From NCBI GenBank assembly GCA_003140915.1, contig PLLI01000097.1, positions 546 through 12,132 of the forward strand: a stretch of 11,587 nucleotides of DNA, in the 5' to 3' direction. The notes below the pieces were generated by a model. The model did not search any database and had not been told where the DNA came from. It saw nothing but the letters and a program-made list of their open reading frames with translations. Numbering within the stretch: the first letter of the stretch is position 1; each line of letters begins with the position of its first letter. Position numbers and translations under genes: made by a program. Positions 6,201-11,587 of the stretch are shown piece after piece. The stretch is from Candidatus Omnitrophota bacterium. Its GTDB lineage: Bacteria; Omnitrophota; Gorgyraeia; 2-01-FULL-45-10.

Positions 6201-9200
6201 GAATATTTTGCATTCAATCTGGATGACCTTGAAGCGTTACAAAAGTTAATAGCGATATACGAGAGAGAAAACGGGATACCCGCCGCGGAAAGAAAGATAC
6301 CCGTGTGGGCAAACCACACTATGGGCGTATTGATGCAGGCGGTACAGCAAAAGGATCTCAAAACAGGCTTGGATATAGTGATAGCCAGTAACGTTCCTTA
6401 CGGCGTGGGGCTGTCGAATTCCGCGTCGAACGACGTTGCTGTTACTATGGCGCTCGACGAACTCTTCGGGTGGAAACTAACGCCGGTCGAGATCGTTACC
6501 TTTGCGCGGGACGGGGAATGGGACAAATTCGTCGGCTCCACGTGCGGCTGGTTAGACCAGCTCCTCATCGTCTTTTCCAAAAAAGGTTTCTTCGCGATGA
6601 TAGACTATGCAACGAAAAAGATAACATACTTCAAGTCGCTTTTGCCCGAGACCCTGCAGAGGGTACTCGTCAATACCAACATACCGCATGACCTCGCACA
6701 GACGGAATATAACGACCGCAACCTTGGCGAACTTCCTAAAGCCCACGATACTTTGAAGGCGCTTTTCCCGGAACGGGATATCTATGGGAGCACATCTCTT
6801 ACGCTCGCCGAGATCAACCGGCTCATAAACTTTTTTGATCCTAAGGCGCCTAAGGTGGATTTTGTGCGTGAAGGATTCAGAGAAACACTCCTGGATAGCG
6901 GGCTCATAACACCGGAGGAATTAAAGGCTCATGATGCCGATAACCTGCCTTCAAATTCCGAAATATTCGATAGATTCCATAAACTTGAGGGAGGGTATAA
7001 AAAGCCTGTCGTAATTAAAAAAGGTAAAGAAGAGGTCGTTTTCAGGCATGCTAACTTAAGTGATCCGGAGAGCTTTGCTCTGTGTCTGCGCAGGATGAGG
7101 CACCAGCTCACCTCAGCCATAAGAACTCCCCTGACAGGAAAAGCGGCAGAAAAGGGTGATGTGGTCTCGTTCGGAGAACTGATCGACGCCGAAGGAAGAA
7201 GCCTGCGCATGAGCGGCGATTTCCAGATTACCGGAGAGAACGGCGCCCAGGACGCCCTGCTTGATATCGGTTATGCGGTTGGCAAGGAATTAAATATCAG
7301 AGTACATGTGGACATAGAAGTATTAGGAGTATATGGCCGCATGGAAGGTGGCGGTGGCGGCGGTAACGTCGGATTTTATGTAGACAGGTCTAGCGGCAGG
7401 CTTTATAGGGAATGGCGTCAGCGCGTAGAGATGAGGTATAAGGAATGGCTCGACGCAAGCCAGGTCGTAAAAGATTGGTTAAGCAAAAACCCTGATAAAA
7501 CCGTCAAGGCCACATTCATCGAACCGGTGCTCTCGGACGGCGCCGAAGTTATCGAAACAAAATACAAAAAAGTTACTACCGAGCAGGGGCATAAGATCGT
7601 TACGATCACGAACAAAGCCGGTAATTCGCTACAAGCTATAGATGGTATCGGGGTGCTAAGGTCGTGGAAGGTTGCGGGCAAAGAGATACTGCAGTATCCC
7701 GAAGGCCAGTATACCGTTGTCGGAGGATTCCCGCCCCCGTTCTTTGTATTTAGTGGCAGGGTAAAAGACGGCGTATTTCAATTGGAAGGGGAGAATGTAG
7801 AGAATAATAAGAAGGATCTTAACGAATTCCGCAATAAAGAAGTAAGGTTCGACCAGGACGAAGGCGGCAACGCTCTTCACGGGATCCAGATGGAGTGGGA
7901 GACAGAGTCGGCCGGAGTGGTTAAAGATGAGGCTGGCCAGGAGGAGGGCGTATACATTACGCTTGTCTCCGGCGCGAGCAAGAACAAAGCATTCAGGAAA
8001 CTTTTCGACAAAGGCGATAAAAAGGCCTCTGCTAAGCTAAGGCTTACCTATACATTGATAGGAAATACCCTCAAAGTAAATTATTCTATTCTCAATGACG
8101 GCGAAGTGCCATTCCCCAATTATACAAATCTTCACATCTGGCTTAACTCGGGCGGTGAGCCGGTCAGTTTCAGCAGCACAGACACAGAGCGCGTTGTCTA
8201 CGACGGCCTTTTTCCGGCGACTCCACGCAGGACAGAGCCGGTTAACTTAACCGCTCCGCAAAAGATATATAATATGGTTTATGAGCAAGTTTTCGAGAGC
8301 CACGAAGGCGCAGCTATTTCCGACGTTACTTTATCGGATGGAACGGTTATAAGACTTAAGCATGGCCTTGCGCAGACCAAAGTGTGGATAAACAGGCAGA
8401 GGCGTACTGTCAGCCCCCAGCCGCTGGAAGAAGATATCGGCTCGCTCAGTCCAGACCACAAACCAACGTGTAAGATTATCAAACCCGGAGAACCTTTGCG
8501 GGAATATACCGCAGAATATGAAGTCATCCCTACCGATCCGGATAACGCACGCAGGGTAGGGCTTGTGTCCGAGCTTGCGCAATTATTAGCCACTATCGAA
8601 GATAGCTCACCCTTATTTAACAAAGATGCTGTTTGGGACCGGGCGGAAGAGGATGGGTTGACACTTCAGCTGTTTTTAGAGACCCTTCATAAATTGCTTG
8701 ATAACCCGGTTCTGCAGGAAAGGATATTCAGGGTCTTTGCTCAATATTATGACAGGACCTCGCCCGATTTTTTGGAAAACGTAGCTCTGCTCTTGGATGC
8801 CGCTTGCTACTGCCCGAACGAAATTGTGGACAATTACAGAGAATATCGGCCCATTCTTCATGATCTTATTGCAGAGTTTGCCAGGCCGGCGTCGTCCCTC
8901 CTTACATATAAAGAGGTAGGCCAGCAGATATGGTTAGACGGCCTTACGTGGGAGATGATCCAGTCCGGCGAATTCAAGGACTTCGTGGATCCCGATATCC
9001 ACGGCATAACAGGCGTTACCACAAACCCCAATCTCATAAAGGCGTATCTGGAAGACAAGAACGTGAAGGCCGAGATGGCGAAATTAGCCGCCAAGGGCCT
9101 TTCTAAAGATGAAGTCTATTTCGAGATCATAAGGCAGCTCGCGGTCTCCGTCATCAAGATCTTCAAGGATCGCAAGGTTGTAGGCAAATTCAGTATCGAG

Positions 9201-11587
9201 CTAAATCCCCTCGATGCCGATAACGTCGAGGTTTCGCTAAAAGAGGCCGATAAGTGGCTTAAGCTTAAAGGCATGGATCCTGACTACATCATGTTTAAGG
9301 TAGCGGCGACAGATGCCGGCTATCAGATAATAGAGGATTTGATCGCAAAAGGCATAAACGTCAACGCTACACTCATCTTTACGCCCGAACAATATATAAA
9401 GGTAGCGGAGGCATACATCAAAGGCTTGGAACGTGCGGTAGCGGCAGGTGTTGACATATCGACACTATACTCTGTGGCGAGCTTCTTTTTAAGCCGCTGG
9501 GACGTCGCTTACGCAAAGGCGATAACCGAGAAGCAGGATATAAGACACTTGCAGTCCAAGATAGCAAATGCGGTAGCTCAATTCTCATATAACGAGATCT
9601 TCAGCGCGATATTCTTAGGGACCGAACCGACCCAGGAAATGACGGAAGCTATGCACTTTAAAGTCCTGGACCTGCAGGCCCGTTACAATACATTAAAAGA
9701 AAAGGGCGCCAGGCCGCAGGATTTCCTTTTAGCCTCAACAGGCTCGAAGGTAGGCGACATGGTGAAGAAAGGCCTTCTTAACAAAGAAGACGCTGGATTG
9801 TATCCTGACGACATATATGTTACGCCCGTACTAGGCGATCATGTCGTTAATACATTGCCATACACGACCATTAAATACATGATGGCGAATAATCTACCCG
9901 TTTCTGCGACGATAGTGGAAAATCGCCGGGCAGCGCTACGTGTATTAAGAGAACTTGATATACTCGCCATCCAGGGAATTTTACCCGGCAGGGACAAGGT
10001 CGGCGCCGAACTCTTCGAAGGCGGAAAGAAGGACTTCGAAGGATCGACAAAAAAGATCATGGGGATGATAGACGACGCATTTAAGCAGGCGCGCGCCTCG
10101 TCTCTCTCGGATGTCTCAGTGACTGGCCTTAAAATTATTACAAGGATCCTTGAAAAAGACGTTGTGGATATGATCTATAAGGCCGGTTCAGGACACCCGG
10201 GCGGATCGCTTTCGATGCTCAATATGGTTGCCGCATGCTATTTTGGCAAGACGTCCGACGGCAAAAGGATAATGAACTACGATCCAAGTGACACAGTAGA
10301 CAGCAAATGGATTAACAGGGACAGGTTCGTCCTTTCAAAAGGACATGCATGCCCAGGGTTATATGCAGCGTTAGGCAGAGCAGGGTTCTTTTCAACAGAC
10401 GAATTTGATAATTTAAGAGTACTTGACTCAATATTGCAGGGCCATCCTGACATGAATAAAACTCCGGGTATTGATATGTCGGCAGGTTCCCTCGGCGTTG
10501 CCGTTTCTGGGGCAATGGGCATGGCTATTGCCGCAAAGATGGACAACAGGGATTATACAACTTTTGTTATGTTAGGTGACGGTGAGGTACAGGAAGGCCA
10601 GGTCGACGAGGCCGCAAGGCATGCGGCTGCTATGGGGCTTGATAACGTAATAGCATTCCTCGATTGGAACGGTATTCAAATAGATGGCAAAGTGACGGAT
10701 GTTGATATAGGTTTTGAAGGCCAGGTTAAAATGTGGGACGCTTGGGGATGGAATGTCATAACGGCCGATGGAGAAGACGTAGAAGATGTAGTCAGGGCGA
10801 TCGAAAAGGCCAAGAAGACCAAAAACGGCAAGCCCACCATTATCATATCGAAGACGACAAAAGGGGCAAACCTGCCGGGCCTTGATAAGCACGGGTCTGC
10901 GCCGAAAAAGGAAAATGTGGAGGCCGCGACAAAGATCATCGAAGACGACCTGATAAAACTTGGCGGCCAGGATTTTAATAAAGATACGTTTATGAGCAGT
11001 CTCTTACCGAAGACTGCTCTGAATCAAACTGAGAAAGAAGAAATAGATAAAAGAAACGAGGCGGCAGTTAAGGATAGAGAAGAAGAGCTGCTCAATATCG
11101 TCCAAAGCGATAAAGCCCAAAAGATCATTAATGAAGTCAAAAAGGCCTATCCTGCAGATAAGAAAGTCTCTACGCGAACAGCTGAGGGAGATGAGCTTGT
11201 GTTGGAGGGCGCGGAAAATCCTAAAGTTGTCGTTATGTCGGCCGATCTTATGGGTTCGGTGATGTTCGATAAGTTTGCGGCCGCATACGGGATATTTTCT
11301 AAGGAGAATCCCACCGGCAGATGTATTAAGATGGGTATTCGTGAAGCACATATGGTGTCTTGCGAGGTAGGGCTTGCGACGTGCGGCAAAATACCCGTCA
11401 GCGGGACATTCGCCGTATTCGTGACCAGGATGGTAGACCAGCTAAACGCGGTTCTAAATACTAAGCTTCCTATAATGATCGTCGGAACCCACGGCGGCCT
11501 GGCGACAGGCCCGGATGCACGCACGCATCAGGATCCTCATTCTCAAAAAGTGCTTGGCGCGCTTCCCGGTGTTCATATACTCGAAGC
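3204..11587 (+). CDS. Giant multienzyme polyprotein (leader - unknown - GalE - GalK - GalM - transaldolase - transketolase), 3' end outside window
   Basis: A single frame stays open from the ATG at 3204 to the window edge: 2,794 complete codons and no stop, checked codon by codon. Each domain is described separately below. Order with approximate residues: leader 1-31; unrecognised region 32-464; UDP-glucose 4-epimerase 465-803; linker 804-918; galactokinase 919-1415; aldose 1-epimerase 1433-1778; linker 1779-1906; transaldolase 1907-2300; transketolase 2301-2794+. Each of these is normally a separate 330-660-residue cytoplasmic protein. Catalytic motifs are present in all five, so this looks like a working multienzyme rather than a decayed fusion. 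Together they would convert galactose via galactose-1-phosphate and UDP-hexose, and shuttle pentose-phosphate-pathway sugars. The hydrophobic, basic N terminus predicts membrane insertion or export, which conflicts with the cofactors needed. A strong ribosome site and its own promoter suggest real expression. Confidence 0.95.
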   Translation, partial: MIKNTIARKIICLVVASAFMFNEISYGLGTAPGTITMPTQGNILHMLSQVFSTEIPTSPEMKYYGLPDLNNLTDLVGYGVTFPEKINAANLPPELAESPIYKTHKLIDAIRLSAQSKGSKLAAFDNIEEGYFESAKGYLPKFEIETTKDNKHILVLHTEFAQLLEYIKEHDVYFTYNGETKSLAECIYEKLVEGANDVAHKAAWMCLVCSFYKWNARSYNGAKYEKLLRQISDINNKEFKNLEFWQEFPDLLENPAEREAAISLAFSLNSRFFSRRGIGIPEFKVDPSLLTAAMDRETRQAGTSKTTVLHGTLADLRKESDRDESGRFEEHLGKSMHAAAVVLAFTPSLWGKPFSVADYLDKAYIPFLKAHPEYGYQVPAKNRKSALATARNDLWKLAFNLESPIPLRWLGVDKNSSSGRFLFKINDSAQRHLEVLKIESEKEMGGKQVAGASQQPPVPAKAEEKTVLIVGGAGYIGSTVVNDFNPLVKKYLDDGCKVVVYDNLSSGHIAALPDGVKLIEGKLSDKAALVKAFRDSKAAEAAIHFAAYIEVGESNEKPEKYYENNIINTHILLEAMREAGIKKIVFSSSAATYGTPKTVPIDENAELNPINPYGVTKYMMEMLLREYARKYGFRAVAFRYFNAAGAFSEDVGEDHDPETHIIPNFVMAALNNEDLWINGDGSHQRSYINVKDLAVAHILAVDWLNKQEEAKPDEGVFEAFNLGALRTYSNLEIAERIIAKVSEITGKPCTSSIRYRPARPGDPDKLDARINKAREVLGWEPQYSDIDTIIEGAVKWRMAHPKGFEEKTKKVPDRAPLAIIQDMREYLLQDMTLSWQFKMEFFERLFKDEINKFRVLDQAKKEWTDDQILKWAKDSDPDQNKIFELITGAIKKINIPVTKKDVTVSESEAAALQSTADDSKRAAIVKDIFSREFNSTSDVTTKAPGRDNVQGEHVDYNEAQIKTGKVHLYSMGGAIQNNFLAAAAKRNDRVVRMVHADTQEYFAFNLDDLEALQKLIAIYERENGIPAAERKIPVWANHTMGVLMQAVQQKDLKTGLDIVIASNVPYGVGLSNSASNDVAVTMALDELFGWKLTPVEIVTFARDGEWDKFVGSTCGWLDQLLIVFSKKGFFAMIDYATKKITYFKSLLPETLQRVLVNTNIPHDLAQTEYNDRNLGELPKAHDTLKALFPERDIYGSTSLTLAEINRLINFFDPKAPKVDFVREGFRETLLDSGLITPEELKAHDADNLPSNSEIFDRFHKLEGGYKKPVVIKKGKEEVVFRHANLSDPESFALCLRRMRHQLTSAIRTPLTGKAAEKGDVVSFGELIDAEGRSLRMSGDFQITGENGAQDALLDIGYAVGKELNIRVHVDIEVLGVYGRMEGGGGGGNVGFYVDRSSGRLYREWRQRVEMRYKEWLDASQVVKDWLSKNPDKTVKATFIEPVLSDGAEVIETKYKKVTTEQGHKIVTITNKAGNSLQAIDGIGVLRSWKVAGKEILQYPEGQYTVVGGFPPPFFVFSGRVKDGVFQLEGENVENNKKDLNEFRNKEVRFDQDEGGNALHGIQMEWETESAGVVKDEAGQEEGVYITLVSGASKNKAFRKLFDKGDKKASAKLRLTYTLIGNTLKVNYSILNDGEVPFPNYTNLHIWLNSGGEPVSFSSTDTERVVYDGLFPATPRRTEPVNLTAPQKIYNMVYEQVFESHEGAAISDVTLSDGTVIRLKHGLAQTKVWINRQRRTVSPQPLEEDIGSLSPDHKPTCKIIKPGEPLREYTAEYEVIPTDPDNARRVGLVSELAQLLATIEDSSPLFNKDAVWDRAEEDGLTLQLFLETLHKLLDNPVLQERIFRVFAQYYDRTSPDFLENVALLLDAACYCPNEIVDNYREYRPILHDLIAEFARPASSLLTYKEVGQQIWLDGLTWEMIQSGEFKDFVDPDIHGITGVTTNPNLIKAYLEDKNVKAEMAKLAAKGLSKDEVYFEIIRQLAVSVIKIFKDRKVVGKFSIELNPLDADNVEVSLKEADKWLKLKGMDPDYIMFKVAATDAGYQIIEDLIAKGINVNATLIFTPEQYIKVAEAYIKGLERAVAAGVDISTLYSVASFFLSRWDVAYAKAITEKQDIRHLQSKIANAVAQFSYNEIFSAIFLGTEPTQEMTEAMHFKVLDLQARYNTLKEKGARPQDFLLASTGSKVGDMVKKGLLNKEDAGLYPDDIYVTPVLGDHVVNTLPYTTIKYMMANNLPVSATIVENRRAALRVLRELDILAIQGILPGRDKVGAELFEGGKKDFEGSTKKIMGMIDDAFKQARASSLSDVSVTGLKIITRILEKDVVDMIYKAGSGHPGGSLSMLNMVAACYFGKTSDGKRIMNYDPSDTVDSKWINRDRFVLSKGHACPGLYAALGRAGFFSTDEFDNLRVLDSILQGHPDMNKTPGIDMSAGSLGVAVSGAMGMAIAAKMDNRDYTTFVMLGDGEVQEGQVDEAARHAAAMGLDNVIAFLDWNGIQIDGKVTDVDIGFEGQVKMWDAWGWNVITADGEDVEDVVRAIEKAKKTKNGKPTIIISKTTKGANLPGLDKHGSAPKKENVEAATKIIEDDLIKLGGQDFNKDTFMSSLLPKTALNQTEKEEIDKRNEAAVKDREEELLNIVQSDKAQKIINEVKKAYPADKKVSTRTAEGDELVLEGAENPKVVVMSADLMGSVMFDKFAAAYGIFSKENPTGRCIKMGIREAHMVSCEVGLATCGKIPVSGTFAVFVTRMVDQLNAVLNTKLPIMIVGTHGGLATGPDARTHQDPHSQKVLGALPGVHILE
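3297..4595 (+). other. Unrecognised N-terminal region of the giant protein (about 430 residues)
   Basis: I recognise no family here. Residues 32-464 look folded and mainly helical, with many charged residues mixed with Trp, Tyr and Phe (for example EFWQEFPDLL and LVCSFYKWNARSY). Residues about 354-425 have a helix-helix-hairpin look (SVADYL, TARNDLWKLAF, SGRFLFKI) that faintly suggests a winged helix, but I give that low weight. Residues about 443-464 are a Gly/Ala/Pro/Gln-rich flexible linker (GASQQPPVPAKAEEK) leading straight into the GalE domain. It could be a targeting, scaffolding or host-contact module. Confidence 0.6.
4596..5612 (+). other. UDP-glucose 4-epimerase (GalE) domain
   Basis: This extended-SDR enzyme interconverts UDP-galactose and UDP-glucose with bound NAD+. 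About 339 residues, the normal GalE length. Visible: the NAD-binding GGAGYIGS (471-478), YDNLSSGH, FAAYIEVGES, SSSAATYG with catalytic-type S589, YGVTK with Y613 and K617, FRYFNAAGA, GDGSHQRSYINVKDLA and, near the end, RPARPGDPDKLDARINKAREVLGWEP. All catalytic positions of the family are intact. The substrate could be another UDP-hexose or UDP-N-acetylhexosamine, but the neighbouring galactokinase and mutarotase domains favour galactose. An in-frame ATG at 4533 precedes it but lacks a ribosome site. Confidence 0.95.
5613..5957 (+). other. Helical linker between GalE and GalK domains
   Basis: Residues 804-918 match no family I know. The stretch is strongly charged and looks helical (MREYLLQDM, FFERLFKDEINKF, ILKWAKDSD, IFELITGAIKKI), ending in an Ala/Ser/Glu-rich part. 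It may be a small helical docking or spacer module rather than a floppy linker. Confidence 0.6.
5958..7448 (+). other. Galactokinase (GalK, GHMP kinase) domain
   Basis: Galactokinase phosphorylates alpha-D-galactose at C1 using ATP-Mg. The galactokinase signature PGRDNVQGEHVDYN (from about residue 944) keeps R946, E952, H953 and D955. The GHMP phosphate loop is NVPYGVGLSNSAS (G1067, G1069, S1071), with Asn where Ser is usual at 1072. The catalytic base is D1118 in CGWLDQL, followed by FFAMIDY. NIPHDLAQTEYNDR matches the family motif after the base. The C-terminal loop GRMEGGGGGG (R1379 on) is a Gly-heavy version of the usual RMTGxGFGG. The domain, near 495 residues, is about 100 longer than typical; an insertion lies at about 1210-1295. 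GHMP relatives such as mevalonate kinase lack the GEHxDYN signature. Confidence 0.92.
7500..8537 (+). other. Aldose 1-epimerase / galactose mutarotase (GalM-like) domain
   Basis: GalM interconverts beta- and alpha-D-galactose, supplying the alpha anomer that galactokinase uses. About 346 residues of mainly beta pattern fit the family length. Visible are GGNALHGIQMEW (N1556, H1559), LRLTYTLIGNTLKVNYSI, and NYTNLHIWLN with H1644 at the catalytic-acid His position. SPQPLEED follows, where E1742 is a plausible catalytic base, then KPGEPLREYTAEYEV at the end. The spacing from E1742 to PGE (21 residues) is within one residue of the human enzyme as I recall it. Divergence is greater than in the other domains, so a related carbohydrate epimerase activity (for example hexose-6-phosphate mutarotase) is possible. 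Confidence 0.85.
8538..8921 (+). other. Helical linker between GalM and transaldolase domains
   Basis: Residues 1779-1906 are not recognised. They look alpha-helical and leucine-rich (VSELAQLLATIED, LQLFLETLHKLLDN, ERIFRVFAQYYD, ENVALLLDAACYC), resembling a HEAT- or TPR-like helical spacer without a clear repeat. The size is similar to the GalE-GalK linker, though no obvious sequence similarity is visible. Confidence 0.55.
8922..10103 (+). other. Transaldolase domain
   Basis: Transaldolase moves a dihydroxyacetone unit from sedoheptulose-7-phosphate to glyceraldehyde-3-phosphate in the non-oxidative pentose phosphate pathway, through a Schiff base. Length is about 390 residues, close to the Tal type found in actinobacteria and in Tal-phosphoglucose isomerase fusions. 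Visible: IWLDGLTWEMIQSG with D1912, ITGVTTNPNLI (T1939, N1941, P1942), FSIELNP with E1999, MFKVAATDAG with the Schiff-base lysine K2032, VNATLIFTPEQY, SVASFFLSRWDV (S2097, R2098), LLASTGSK, and NTLPYTTI. All catalytic residues are in place. No phosphoglucose isomerase follows; transketolase does. Confidence 0.95.
10104..11587 (+). other. Transketolase domain (C-terminal part outside window)
   Basis: Transketolase transfers two-carbon ketol units between pentose phosphate sugars using thiamine diphosphate. The diphosphate-binding half has AGSGHPGGSLS (H2331), NRDRFVLSKGHA (H2381), LQGHPD (H2414), and the cofactor motif GDGEVQEGQ (G2458, D2459, E2464) ending at N2489 in DWNGIQIDG. KHGSAP carries H2563. 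The pyrimidine-binding half starts near residue 2660 and has VVVMSADL, MGIREAHM with the cofactor-activating E2714, and ARTHQDP with H2775. These match the active-site histidines and Glu of characterised transketolases. The remaining pyrimidine domain and the C-terminal domain should follow beyond the window. The sequence does not fit DXP synthase or phosphoketolase. Confidence 0.96.

Noticed and set aside
6914..7020. GGAGGA followed by ATG at 6931, resembling an internal gene start
   Set aside because: The ATG is out of frame with the giant ORF and gives only a peptide of about 30 codons; the motif falls inside galactokinase coding sequence.
3408..11524. Many minus-strand open frames of 60-164 codons opposite the giant gene
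   Set aside because: They lie antisense to confirmed enzyme domains, show no family motifs and overlap one another; they are shadows of the coding strand.
3204..11587. Stop-codon reassignment as the reason for the very long frame
   Set aside because: The upstream genes end at TAA or TGA exactly where their families end, so TAA and TGA act as stops here; no in-frame TAG occurs in the giant ORF either.
1..11587. CRISPR arrays, tRNA or rRNA genes, prophage or transposase genes
   Set aside because: No regularly spaced repeats, no RNA gene signatures and no mobile-element protein motifs were seen on either strand.

Overview
Overall, the window holds the 3' end of a housekeeping gene cluster and then one enormous open reading frame that runs off the right-hand edge. 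All genes are on the + strand. The lineage cannot be proved from this sequence. A very long multidomain ORF with an export-signal-like N terminus, beside compact housekeeping genes at intermediate GC, is what I would expect from Candidatus Omnitrophota (former OP3) or a related PVC-type uncultured bacterium. This is inference from gene style, not a database match. TAA and TGA act as ordinary stops in the upstream genes, so the giant ORF is not explained by an altered code.

Left part (1-3054): the C-terminal third of an isopropylmalate/isocitrate dehydrogenase family gene (probably leuB); asd (aspartate-semialdehyde dehydrogenase); a perfect 18-bp inverted repeat; truA (tRNA pseudouridine synthase); an 80-aa two-helix membrane protein with a Met/Cys/His-rich tail; and a HAD-superfamily phosphatase resembling YihX glucose-1-phosphatase. 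Spacing is tight (10, 62 and 16 nt, then a 31-nt overlap), so they look co-transcribed. leuB-asd joins leucine and aspartate-family amino acid synthesis.

Intergenic part (3055-3203): a near-consensus sigma-70 promoter (TTGACA, 16 nt, TACAAT) is followed about 35 nt later by a textbook intrinsic terminator (11-bp stem plus U tract). After that come AAGGAG and the ATG of the giant gene.

Right part (3204-11587, still open): one uninterrupted frame of at least 2,794 codons, which I checked codon by codon. Its order is: signal-peptide-like N terminus; about 430 unrecognised residues; UDP-glucose 4-epimerase (GalE); helical linker; galactokinase (GalK); aldose 1-epimerase/galactose mutarotase (GalM); helical linker; transaldolase; transketolase (cut by the window edge). 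The diagnostic catalytic motifs of all five enzymes are largely intact. One polypeptide therefore appears to carry three Leloir-pathway activities plus the two enzymes of the non-oxidative pentose phosphate pathway. GalT and phosphoglucomutase are not in the visible part. An export-like leader on enzymes that need NAD, ATP and thiamine diphosphate is the main puzzle, and this polyprotein is the candidate new system of the window.
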